From an uncultured Chloroflexota bacterium (GTDB taxonomy: Bacteria > Chloroflexota > Dehalococcoidia > UBA3495), in NCBI GenBank assembly GCA_913020235.1, contig CAJWBT010000129.1:1-6914 (forward strand): 6,914 bases of DNA, given 5' to 3'. How positions within the stretch are numbered: position 1 is the first letter of the stretch; each line of letters starts with the position of its first letter. The notes beneath the pieces are model-generated. The model had not been told where the DNA came from. It searched no databases and saw only the letters and a list, made by a program, of their open reading frames with translations. Made by a program: the position numbers and the translations under genes. Below are positions 1 to 6,316 of this stretch, piece by piece.

Positions 1-890
1 TGATCACCGGAGAGGACGGCAAGTTTGCCGTCTTGAGCGACATTCAGGGGGTTGAGGACTTCCTCGGGGACATGGACTTCAAAGTCGCGGGGACCGCCGA
101 TGGCATCAACGCCCTGCAGATGGATATCAAACTCAAAGGACTGAACGAAGACATCCTGCGCCAGGCACTGGAGCAAGCCCGGGTCGGCCGGCTGCACATC
201 CTGGGGCTTATGAACGAGGTCATCTCGGAGCCCCGCAGCCAGATGAGCCCCTATGCCCCCAAGATGATGCGGCTCAAGATTCCGGTGGAGAAAATCGGCG
301 CCCTCATCGGCCCCGGTGGCCGGATCATCCGCGCTATCATCGAGGAAACGGGGACCTCTATCGACGTTCAAGATGACGGCAGCGTCACCATCGGCGGAGT
401 CGACGCCGCCATGATGGAGAGGGCCCGCGCCAAGGTGGACAGCCTCACCCGGGAGCTGGCGGTTGGGGACATATTTACCGGCCACGTGACCCGGATCACC
501 AGCTTCGGCGCCTTCGTGGAACTCGTTCCCGGCCGGGAAGGGCTGGTCCGCTCCGGGGAAATGGGCGACCTGGAAGAAGAGGTCAAAGTGGGTCAGGAAA
601 TGACCGTCATGCTGCAGGAGATCGATTTCCAGGGGCGGCTGAACCTATCGCGCCGGGCCCTGTTTGGCGGTGAAGGCGGAGGGGAATCGCAGCCCCGTCC
701 CGATTCCCGGCCCCCTTCCTTTGACCGCGACCGAGGCCGGGGGCGCCCCGGCGGGTTCTCCGGCGGCCGCGGCGGCCCCGGGGGTGGACGGCGCCCAGGT
801 GGTCCCGGGGGTGGGCCTCGCTTCGGAGGACCCAGGCCCGGAGGCTCGGACCGGCGTTTCTTCGGAGGTAACCGGCCCGGAGACCGTTAG
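1..890 (+). CDS. pnp: Polynucleotide phosphorylase, C-terminal part (5'-truncated by window)
   Basis: This is the 3' end of polyribonucleotide nucleotidyltransferase, which degrades RNA 3' to 5' with phosphate in the cytoplasm. The frame is open from base 3, giving 295 visible residues; the N-terminal RNase PH domain and most of the second lie outside the window. The segment around visible residues 19-37 (DFLGDMDFKVAGT and on) is the second RNase PH active-site region, and Asp19 and Asp25 match the spacing of the E. coli catalytic pair D486/D492. A KH domain follows (about 89-150) with its GxxG loop as GPGG at 103-106, then an S1 domain (about 152-218) with the TSFGAFVEL core. Where S1 domains usually read GLVHIS, this one reads GLVRSG. 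The last 75 residues form a low-complexity tail of Gly, Arg and Pro. The next gene is 377 nt downstream, so coupling to dapB is not obvious. Confidence 0.97.
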   Translation, partial: ITGEDGKFAVLSDIQGVEDFLGDMDFKVAGTADGINALQMDIKLKGLNEDILRQALEQARVGRLHILGLMNEVISEPRSQMSPYAPKMMRLKIPVEKIGALIGPGGRIIRAIIEETGTSIDVQDDGSVTIGGVDAAMMERARAKVDSLTRELAVGDIFTGHVTRITSFGAFVELVPGREGLVRSGEMGDLEEEVKVGQEMTVMLQEIDFQGRLNLSRRALFGGEGGGESQPRPDSRPPSFDRDRGRGRPGGFSGGRGGPGGGRRPGGPGGGPRFGGPRPGGSDRRFFGGNRPGDR

Positions 891-905
891 CCGGCGAAGA
901 CGGCT
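889..905 (+). terminator. Weak hairpin at the pnp stop
   Basis: AGCCG at 889-893 can pair with CGGCT at 901-905 around a 7-nt loop, beginning inside the pnp stop codon. No T-run follows, so it does not meet the usual intrinsic terminator pattern. It may only be a 3'-end stabilising hairpin or chance pairing in GC-rich DNA. Confidence 0.2.
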
Positions 906-1267
906 TGATTCGGGTGGCTGTGCGCTGACTCAGAGAGGCTGTTCGACAACCTCATCAAGAACGGGTCGAACCCGTGCCTGGGGCGGGCCGCAGCCACTCT
1001 GAAGCTGCCGGATAAGCCCCATGTGGACCCCTTCCGTTGCAGCGCCCCGCCGCCCGGGTCTCATATTCCTTCTTGGCCCACCCGCTTTGTCTCGGGTCCC
1101 GGTGCCTGAAGCGCCAGGGGTATTGTTGCCTTTCCAGCCGGCCCGCCACGCCGACGACAGCAGGAACCAGTCTCCTCACGCTGTCCAGGCCGGCCTTGCT
1201 TTCCTGCCGGAAAATCCGTAATAATATCTATTCCGTTTCTAGGCCATAGTTACCGTAAGGGGGGGCA
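891..1267. other. pnp-dapB intergenic gap
   Basis: No convincing gene is seen in these 377 nt. A perfect 6-bp hairpin, ACGGGT-CGA-ACCCGT, lies at 961-975, and a weaker one (GGTGC with GCGCC) near 1100-1114; neither is followed by a T-run. One + frame stays open from about 909 to 1109 and reads like protein early on (LFDNLIKNGSNPCLG), but it has no start codon or ribosome binding site and turns proline-rich, so I do not call it a gene. Base composition shifts from GC-rich to AT-rich only in the last 60 nt before dapB. Confidence 0.6.
1196..1227 (+). promoter_or_regulatory. Candidate dapB promoter
   Basis: An AT-rich patch in GC-rich surroundings carries TTGCTT (1196-1201), a 17-nt spacer and TAATAA (1219-1224). 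The overlapping TAATAT (1222-1227) is a better -10 match but leaves a 20-nt spacer. Distance to the dapB start is about 40 nt. The match to consensus is partial, so this is a candidate only. If real, it would drive dapB-asd and perhaps dapA. Confidence 0.3.
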
Positions 1268-2056
1268 ATGGCACCCATCAGAGTCGTAGTCAATGGCGCC
1301 ACCGGCAAAATGGGCATGGAAACCGTCGCGGCAGTTAGCCAGCAGGGGGACCTGGCCCTGGTGGGCGCCGTCTGCCACCGGGAGAGAGGCCCCAGGCTGA
1401 CCCAGCCCGGCGGCATCGAGGTGCCCCTTTCCACCGACCTGGAGCGGATGCTGGAAGAGACGCACCCCGACGTGCTGGTGGACTTCACCACCGCCGCCGC
1501 CTGCATGGAGGCCGTAGCGGTGGGCGCCGCCCATTCCACTAACCTGGTACTGGGGGCCAGCGGCCTGACCGAAGACCACTTGAAGCAGCTGGACACCTTG
1601 GCCGGCGACAAGAACATCGGCATTATCGTGGCGCCCAACTTCGCCCTGGGAGCGGTGATCCTGAAGCGATTGGCGGAACAGGCTGCCCCTTACTTCGACT
1701 ACGTGGACATCGTGGAAGCCCACCACGAGGCAAAAATCGACGCTCCGTCGGGTTTCGCTATGGCCCTGGCCAAGAGCATCGGCGACCAGAAGCAGTTCAC
1801 TCGCAACTATCCGGAAAAGGAGAATCTGCCCAACACCCGGGGTGGCGAGTACAACGGCGTCACCGTCCACAGCATCCGCATGCCGGGGCGCAGCGCCCAC
1901 CACGAGGTCATCCTGGGCGCCGCCGGACAGACCGTTTCCCTGCGCCACGATGCCCTGGGCCGCGACTGCTACATGCCCGGCGTGCTGCGCTGCATCCGGG
2001 AGGTTGTGAAGCGGCCTGGGCTTGTGGTAGGCTTGGAAAACATTTTGGGCCTGTAG
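1268..2056 (+). CDS. dapB: 4-hydroxy-tetrahydrodipicolinate reductase
   Basis: DapB reduces hydroxy-tetrahydrodipicolinate with NAD(P)H to tetrahydrodipicolinate, the step after DapA in diaminopimelate/lysine synthesis. The protein has 262 residues, slightly under the E. coli enzyme (273). The N-terminal Rossmann motif GATGKMG is at 10-16. The family signature EAHHEAKIDAPSG is at 150-162; its His152 and Lys156 align by spacing with the E. coli catalytic His159 and Lys163. VAPNFALGAV (121-130) and the closing GQTVSLRHDALGR (220-232) are also typical. The ATG at 1268 follows a strong purine-rich Shine-Dalgarno, AAGGGGGGG at 1257-1265, and places the Rossmann motif at the expected distance from the N-terminus. 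Its stop overlaps the ribosome binding site of asd, 10 nt ahead of the asd start, so the two are probably cotranscribed. Confidence 0.97.
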   Translation: MAPIRVVVNGATGKMGMETVAAVSQQGDLALVGAVCHRERGPRLTQPGGIEVPLSTDLERMLEETHPDVLVDFTTAAACMEAVAVGAAHSTNLVLGASGLTEDHLKQLDTLAGDKNIGIIVAPNFALGAVILKRLAEQAAPYFDYVDIVEAHHEAKIDAPSGFAMALAKSIGDQKQFTRNYPEKENLPNTRGGEYNGVTVHSIRMPGRSAHHEVILGAAGQTVSLRHDALGRDCYMPGVLRCIREVVKRPGLVVGLENILGL

Positions 2057-2066
2057 GATTTTCGCC

Positions 2067-3110
2067 GTGAGAAACCTGACAATAGCGGTGGTGGGCGCAA
2101 CCGGCGCGGTGGGCACCGAGTTCCTCCGCGTCGTGGAGCAGCGCCATCCGCAGATGCCCAAAATCAAGGCCCTGGCCTCCAGCCGTTCGGCGGGCAAACT
2201 GTTGACGGTGGGTGGGCAAGAGTTGGTGGTTGAGGAGACGACCGAGGACTCCTTTGCCGGCGTAGATATCGCCTTCATCTCGGTGAGCGGCGAAATCAGC
2301 CGGCGCCTGGGTCCCGTGGCGGTGGCCGCCGGGGCCGTGGTCATCGACGACAGCTCAACCTTCCGTATGCAGGAGGACGTGCCCCTGGTGGTGCCGGAGG
2401 TCAACGGCGCCGACGTAGAGTGGCACCAGGGAATCATCTCCATACCGAACTGCTCCACAACTCCCCTGGCAATGGTGGCCCATCCCCTCCACCGGGTGAA
2501 CCCTATAGTAAGGATCGTCGCCGACACCTACCAATCGGTATCGGGAGCAGGTAGCGCGCCTATGGCGGAGCTGCGGGAGCAGAGCCGGGACGTGCTGGAG
2601 GGCATCAAGGCCCGGCCCCAGGCCATCGAGAAGCAGATCGCCTTCAACGTGATCCCACACATCGACCGTTTCCTCGACGACGGCTATACGTATGAGGAAC
2701 GGAAGATGCTGCTGGAGACCCGCAAGATCATGCACGCTCCGGACATCCGGATCTCCGCCACCTGCGTGCGGGTGCCGGTATACGTGTCGCACAGCGCCGC
2801 GGTCCACATGGAGTTTGAGAGTCCCATGTCCCCGGAGGAAGCGCGGGAACTCCTCGCCGCGATGCCGGGGGTGACGGTGCTCGACGACCCCGCCCGGAGC
2901 GGCTACCCGATGCCCTGGGATGTGGCGGGCACCGACGATGTCTTCGTGGGCCGGATCCGGCGGGACTCTTCCCACCCCAACGGCCTTGCCATGTGGGTCG
3001 TGTCGGACAACCTCCGTAAAGGGGCGGCGCTCAATTCCATCCAGATCGCCGAGGAGCTGGTGTTCCGCGGTTGCCTCGAACCCCGGAGCCAGAGCGGCGT
3101 CAGGAGCTAG
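2067..3110 (+). CDS. asd: Aspartate-semialdehyde dehydrogenase
   Basis: Asd reduces L-aspartyl-4-phosphate with NADPH to L-aspartate-4-semialdehyde, the branch point between diaminopimelate/lysine and threonine/methionine synthesis. The 347-residue length is normal for the family. GATGAVG at 10-16 is the nucleotide-binding loop. The catalytic cysteine is Cys129 in IPNCSTTP, followed by TYQSVSGAG (154-162), which contains the active-site Gln156. RVPVYVSHS (235-243) carries the substrate-binding Arg235 and the probable catalytic base His242. DNLRKGAALNSIQIAE (314-329) is the usual C-terminal signature. The start is GTG at 2067; the weak Shine-Dalgarno AGGA at 2055-2058 overlaps the dapB stop, which suggests translational coupling. 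No truncation or missing key residue is visible. Aspartokinase, which would supply the substrate, is not in the window. Confidence 0.97.
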   Translation: MRNLTIAVVGATGAVGTEFLRVVEQRHPQMPKIKALASSRSAGKLLTVGGQELVVEETTEDSFAGVDIAFISVSGEISRRLGPVAVAAGAVVIDDSSTFRMQEDVPLVVPEVNGADVEWHQGIISIPNCSTTPLAMVAHPLHRVNPIVRIVADTYQSVSGAGSAPMAELREQSRDVLEGIKARPQAIEKQIAFNVIPHIDRFLDDGYTYEERKMLLETRKIMHAPDIRISATCVRVPVYVSHSAAVHMEFESPMSPEEARELLAAMPGVTVLDDPARSGYPMPWDVAGTDDVFVGRIRRDSSHPNGLAMWVVSDNLRKGAALNSIQIAEELVFRGCLEPRSQSGVRS

Positions 3111-3269
3111 CTTTGGGACGGTTTGAACAAGGGAACCGAAGGCCGATGCCGTGAGCAGGCGAATCCCTGCGATTGCCGCTGCCCGGTCCCATGATCATCC
3201 AGGGTGAGGAAGGGGGGGGCCGCCGAAGATACGCGGCGGTGTTACACCTTACCCCTGAGGAGGGCCGAT
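3111..3269 (+). other. asd-dapA spacer with hairpin potential
   Basis: This 159-nt spacer is long for a gene pair in one pathway. Several short stems can form: GGTT/AACC (3120-3123 with 3134-3137), a perfect GCAGG/CCTGC hairpin with a 6-nt loop (3155-3170), and a perfect 6-bp CCGCCG/CGGCGG hairpin with an 8-nt loop (3220-3239). GGGAC (3115-3119) and GTCCC (3186-3190) could close the first group. No T-run follows the last hairpin. I recognise no known riboswitch; the lysine riboswitch core is absent. It may be a structured dapA leader or just GC-rich pairing. Confidence 0.35.
3257..3264 (+). promoter_or_regulatory. dapA ribosome binding site that decides the start
   Basis: GAGGAGGG lies 5 nt before the ATG at 3270. 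This selects that ATG over the in-frame GTG at 3204, which would add 22 residues unlike any DapA N-terminus. Confidence 0.85.
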
Positions 3270-4166
3270 ATGAAAGAGATAGGCAGGCTCATTACCGCGA
3301 TGGTAACCCCGTTCGATGAAGAGGGGCAGGTAGATTACGAGCAAGCCAAGCGGCTGGCGAAGGCCCTGCTGGACTCCGGCAGCGACGGCGTGATCCTGTC
3401 CGGTACCACGGGAGAGTCGCCCACCCTCAGCACCGAAGAGAAGCTCCGGCTCTTCTCCGAGGTCAAGGGCGCCGTCGGCGACAGGGGCGCTGTCCTGGCC
3501 GGCACCGGCTCCTACAACACCGCCGAAAGCATCGAGCTGAGCAAAGAGGCGGAACGGACGGGTGTGGACGGCCTACTGCTGGTGGTGCCCTACTACAACA
3601 AGCCGCCGCAAGAGGGGTTGTACCAGCACTTCAAGGCGATCGCCGCGAACGTTCACCTGCCGTGCATGGTTTACAATGTGACCAGCCGCACCAGCCTGAA
3701 CATGACCGACGAAACCACGATCCGTCTGAGCGAGATAGAGAACATCGTGGGCGTCAAAGAGGCGGGGAGCGACCTGGATCAGATAGCCCGCATCATCGAT
3801 GGGGCCAAGCCCGGATTTCTGGTGTGGAGCGGCAACGACAACGAGACATTCCCAATCATGGCCATGGGAGGGTACGGCATAGTCAGCGTCGTCTCTCACC
3901 TGGTGGGTAGCCAGATCAGGCACATGATGGGCCTGCTGATGGATGGAGACGTGGAGGGAGCCGCGGCGGAGCACCGCAGGCTCCTCCCCCTGTTCAAGGC
4001 GCTGTTCATGGTATCTAACCCCATCCCCCTCAAGTACTCCTTGAATCAGATCGGGTTCAACGTGGGCGAGCCCAGGCTGCCGCTGGTGCCGCTGGACGCC
4101 AATTCGGCCGCCAAGCTAGACAAGGTGCTGCGGCGATACGAGATGGACCTGCCCGTGCCGGCCTGA
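3270..4166 (+). CDS. dapA: 4-hydroxy-tetrahydrodipicolinate synthase
   Basis: DapA condenses pyruvate with L-aspartate-4-semialdehyde, the first committed step of diaminopimelate/lysine synthesis, and so uses the product of the upstream asd gene and feeds DapB. It is a TIM-barrel class I aldolase. From the ATG at 3270 it is 298 residues, close to the E. coli length (292). The N-terminus GRLITAMVTPF is typical. GTTGES (45-50) carries the active-site threonines, PYYNKP (107-112) the conserved Tyr-Tyr pair, and YNVTSRT (135-141) the catalytic Tyr135 and substrate-binding Arg140. The Schiff-base lysine is Lys163 in GVKEA. All key residues are present. The purine-rich Shine-Dalgarno is strong. Because the spacer from asd is 159 nt, dapA may be the third gene of one operon or may have its own control. 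Confidence 0.97.
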   Translation: MKEIGRLITAMVTPFDEEGQVDYEQAKRLAKALLDSGSDGVILSGTTGESPTLSTEEKLRLFSEVKGAVGDRGAVLAGTGSYNTAESIELSKEAERTGVDGLLLVVPYYNKPPQEGLYQHFKAIAANVHLPCMVYNVTSRTSLNMTDETTIRLSEIENIVGVKEAGSDLDQIARIIDGAKPGFLVWSGNDNETFPIMAMGGYGIVSVVSHLVGSQIRHMMGLLMDGDVEGAAAEHRRLLPLFKALFMVSNPIPLKYSLNQIGFNVGEPRLPLVPLDANSAAKLDKVLRRYEMDLPVPA

Positions 4167-4477
4167 TTCGGCTGCTGGCTGGGTACTGTCTTGTAAATAG
4201 CTCGTCGTCGGCGCAATTGTGCGGCATCCTCACCCCTCGATCGTCTTTCCGGCGCAAGCCGGAATCCAGAGAAGCGTCTGTTGGATCCCCCTTCCGCGGA
4301 AGGGCAGGGATGACGAACCGAGTGTCAAGCCATTTACGAGATGCTGAACTGGTACTCAGTCAACTTGGTTTTGAAAGGATGTCATTCCGAGGAGCAGAGC
4401 GACGAGGAATCTTATCGTTACGCTGAGATTCTTCGCTTCGCTCAAAATGACAATTGCAGATTTAGGTTGACTGAGTA
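4167..4477. other. Convergent dapA-purA gap filled by repeat elements
   Basis: dapA and purA point towards each other across 311 nt. About two thirds of the gap is two separate inverted-repeat elements (4242-4315 and 4352-4478); there is no gene. No classic hairpin plus T-run terminator is visible for either gene. The repeats' own stem-loops are the only obvious candidates for ending transcription from both sides. Confidence 0.7.
4242..4315. repeat. Imperfect inverted-repeat (hairpin-type) dispersed element
   Basis: The outer arms are CGTC (4242-4245) and GACG (4312-4315). The inner arms are GGAATCCA (4261-4268) and TGGATCCC (4281-4288), matching at 7 of 8 positions. Each half has its own palindrome: CCGGC-GCAA-GCCGG at 4249-4262, and the perfect 16-bp palindrome CCCTTCCGCGGAAGGG at 4289-4304. 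The overall plan resembles the widespread family of intergenic repeats built around CGTCATTCCCGCG..GCGGGAATCCA, which I recognise from general knowledge of bacterial intergenic repeats. Copy number in this genome cannot be seen from one window. Confidence 0.65.
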
Positions 4478-4478
4478 C
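4352..4478. mobile_element. MITE-like element with 13-bp terminal inverted repeats
   Basis: GTACTCAGTCAAC (4352-4364) and GTTGACTGAGTAC (4466-4478) are perfect inverted repeats, and extending outward gives 15 matches of 16 (4349-4364 with 4466-4481). If the terminal TA on each side (4353-4354 and 4476-4477) is a target duplication, the pattern fits non-autonomous elements moved by IS630/Tc1-mariner transposases. A second, imperfect inverted repeat sits inside at 4381-4451 (GTCATTCCGAGG at one end, CGCTCAAAATGAC at the other), of the common GTCATTCTGAG..GAAGAATCTC type. The element has no coding capacity and is about 127 bp long. Its right end shares base 4478 with the purA stop codon. Confidence 0.7.
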
Positions 4479-5764
4479 TAGGTCAAGATCGGGTCGAGGA
4501 GAATCGTCTCCGGCCGGCTGGGGCCGGTGGAGATGATCTGGACCCGGCATCCCACCAGTTCCTCGATACGTTTCACGTAGGCAACGGCGTTCTCGGGTAG
4601 CTGCGAGGGGCTGGTGGCGCTGGCGGTGGGCCTGTCCCATCCGGGCAGCTCCTCATAGACGGGCTCGCACCGGGCCAGGAGGTTGGTATTGGCCGGGAAC
4701 CGGTCCAGCGCTTGTCCATCTACCCGGTAGCCGATGCAAATCTTGACCGACGGGAACCCGTCGAGGATGTCCAACCGGGTCAGGACCAGGCCGGTGAAGC
4801 CGTTGACCAGCCGGCTGTACTTGGCCGCGATCGCGTCGAACCAGCCCACCCGGCGAGGCCGCCCGGTGGTCGTCCCATACTCCTGGGCCTTCTCCCGCAG
4901 GCCGTCCGCCACCTCACCCTGCATCTCCGAGGGCATAGGGCCGCTGCCCACCCGCGTGCAGTAGGCTTTGAACACGCCCAACACGCCGACTATCGCCTGG
5001 GGGTTGAGCCCCAGCCCGGTGCAGGCTCCTCCGATGGAGGGAGATGAGGAGGTCACGAAGGGATACGAGCCGTGGTCCAGGTCCAGGAGGGTCCCCTGGG
5101 CCCCCTCCAGCAGAACGCGCTTGTCGTCAGCCAGCAGGTCCTGGACAATCTGCTCGGTGGGCCTGGCGAAAGGACGTAGCTGGTCTACCCACTTTCGGCA
5201 TCTTTCCAGGATGTCTTCCAGAGACACGGCGTCTCCACCGTGGATCTTGGTGATTACGGCGTTCTTCGCCGCCACCGCTGCTTCCAGACGCGGGACCAGG
5301 GTGTCCCAGTCAAGCAGGTCGCACACCCGGATGCCGGCACGGGCGACCTTGTCCACGTAGGCGGGTCCAACCCCCCGGCCCGTTGTGCCGATGGCGCCGG
5401 CCCCCCGGGCCGTTTCCTCCAGGTTGTCTAGGAGGATATGGTAGGGCATTATCAGGTGGGCGCGCTCACTGACGAACAGCTTGCTGGTGTCGATCCCCCG
5501 CGAGGCCAGTTGGGATAGCTCACCCATGAGCACGTCCGGGTCGACCACCACCCCGTTGCCGATGATGCCGTACACCTGGGGCCAGCAGATGCCCGATGGG
5601 ACCAGGTGAAGCTGAAAGGTCCCCTTATCGTTAACTACCGTGTGGCCGGCGTTGTTGCCCCCGGCGTAGCGGACCACACAGTCCATTTCGCCGGCAAGGT
5701 AATCGATAATCTTTCCCTTGCCTTCATCACCCCACTGGCCACCAATAACGGCGTAGGCCGGCAT
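4478..5764 (-). CDS. purA: Adenylosuccinate synthetase
   Basis: PurA joins IMP and aspartate using GTP to make adenylosuccinate, the first committed step from IMP to AMP. The 428-residue length is normal (E. coli 432). GQWGDEGKGK (9-18) is the phosphate-binding signature with catalytic Asp13. NNAGHT (37-42) contains catalytic His41. GTTGRGVGPAY (126-136), the switch region YPFVTSS (234-240), TRVGSGPMPSE (270-280), TTTGRPRRVGW (298-308) and the guanine-recognition segment LTRLD (328-332) follow in order. The C-terminus STGPSRPETI is typical. The start is ATG at 5764-5762, preceded by AGAGGGGA about 4 nt upstream. The open frame runs back to 6052, but that extension has no PurA similarity. The stop (TAG at 4480-4478) touches the MITE-like repeat, and the C-terminus looks intact. 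Confidence 0.97.
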   Translation of the reverse strand: MPAYAVIGGQWGDEGKGKIIDYLAGEMDCVVRYAGGNNAGHTVVNDKGTFQLHLVPSGICWPQVYGIIGNGVVVDPDVLMGELSQLASRGIDTSKLFVSERAHLIMPYHILLDNLEETARGAGAIGTTGRGVGPAYVDKVARAGIRVCDLLDWDTLVPRLEAAVAAKNAVITKIHGGDAVSLEDILERCRKWVDQLRPFARPTEQIVQDLLADDKRVLLEGAQGTLLDLDHGSYPFVTSSSPSIGGACTGLGLNPQAIVGVLGVFKAYCTRVGSGPMPSEMQGEVADGLREKAQEYGTTTGRPRRVGWFDAIAAKYSRLVNGFTGLVLTRLDILDGFPSVKICIGYRVDGQALDRFPANTNLLARCEPVYEELPGWDRPTASATSPSQLPENAVAYVKRIEELVGCRVQIISTGPSRPETILLDPILT

Positions 5765-5813
5765 TACGTCCCCTCTTGCGTCAGCCACGTCCCCCGTCCA
5801 CTTGAAACGGAGG

Positions 5814-5844
5814 CCAAAAACCAAGGCGGAGTATACCAAAAACC
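5814..5844. repeat. 9-bp direct repeat flanking the purA -10
   Basis: CCAAAAACC occurs at 5814-5822 and again at 5836-5844, a spacing of 22 bp or about two helical turns. One copy covers the TG of the extended -10 and the spacer; the other lies at the expected transcription start. This placement is what an operator for a repressor would have, but the binding protein is unknown and the A-tract could be incidental. Confidence 0.4.
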
Positions 5845-5858
5845 CCCTATATTTGGAA
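5830..5858 (-). promoter_or_regulatory. Probable purA promoter (extended -10)
   Basis: Read on the - strand, TGGTATACT (5838-5830) is an extended -10 element: TATACT matches five of six consensus bases and carries the TG dinucleotide one base upstream. A -35 box 17 nt upstream would be TTCCAA (5858-5853), a weak match, as is common for extended -10 promoters. Transcription would start near 5823, giving a leader of about 60 nt before purA. Confidence 0.5.
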
Positions 5859-5991
5859 GGGAAGAGGGACACCGATGAGGGGAGGCAGGGCGCTGCCGAT
5901 GCGGGCGCGGGCGGACCTTTGCGCTGCGAAGAGATCGACGGCTGATAACGGAGCATCAGAGCGCGGTTACAAAGGAGGCTAGCACGGCTGA

Positions 5992-6036
5992 ATGGAAAGC
6001 TACCAACAATTACCCGCAGACAACAACCGCCTGTAG
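5992..6036 (+). CDS. Possible 14-residue leader peptide
   Basis: AAAGGAGG at 5971-5978 is a near-perfect Shine-Dalgarno. The first ATG after it, at 5992, opens a 14-codon frame (MESYQQLPADNNRL) ending with TAG at 6034-6036. The 13-nt spacing is longer than optimal, which weakens the case. A 5-bp hairpin (CGTTC/GAACG, 6043-6058) follows directly. No run of a single amino acid suggests attenuation control. Function unknown, and the whole arrangement may be chance. Confidence 0.15.
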   Translation: MESYQQLPADNNRL

Positions 6037-6316
6037 TGTGATCGTTCTTCATCGAACGGATTCCGCAAGCTAAGATGCAGACGGGTCCGTGGAAGGTTAA
6101 AGGTCGGGATTCACGGGACGCTGTCGGTGATCGTTTGCCGGGCGCAAGCTCTTGGGACTTGGTCCAGGGTTCGGTGCGGAAGGTAGCCTAGTCCCCGGAA
6201 GCCTATAGTGCCTTTCCTTAACAGCTGGTAGCCGCACCACCTTGGCCATGGCGCGATTCAAGAAGGGCGGTGCTTGCGGACTAGACACGAGGCCACTAGA
6301 ATTGGGGCACCAGAAG

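Noticed and set aside
664..1002. + strand frame suggesting a frameshift in the pnp tail
   Set aside because: The pnp frame itself runs smoothly from S1 into the Gly/Arg tail to a stop; the alternative frame has no similarity to anything recognised.
909..1109. Small gene or gene remnant between pnp and dapB
   Set aside because: The frame lacks a start codon and ribosome binding site, becomes proline-rich and matches no family I recognise.
1250..2527. 425-codon - strand open frame over dapB and asd
   Set aside because: It is antisense to two clear enzymes and its translation shows no family motif, as expected for a shadow in GC-rich DNA.
3204..3269. In-frame GTG start for dapA 22 codons upstream
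   Set aside because: The added residues do not resemble DapA N-termini and the strong GAGGAGGG site sits 5 nt before the ATG at 3270.
3111..3269. Lysine or cobalamin riboswitch before dapA
   Set aside because: The conserved core sequences of either class are not visible.
5765..6052. N-terminal extension of purA by 96 residues
   Set aside because: The extension has no PurA similarity and crosses the probable promoter; ATG at 5764 has a ribosome binding site and gives the standard N-terminus.
6188..6286. Group I intron core, suggested by GGACTAGAC
   Set aside because: The conserved P and Q elements and a downstream ATAGTCC partner are missing; the only TAGTCC lies upstream, in the wrong order.
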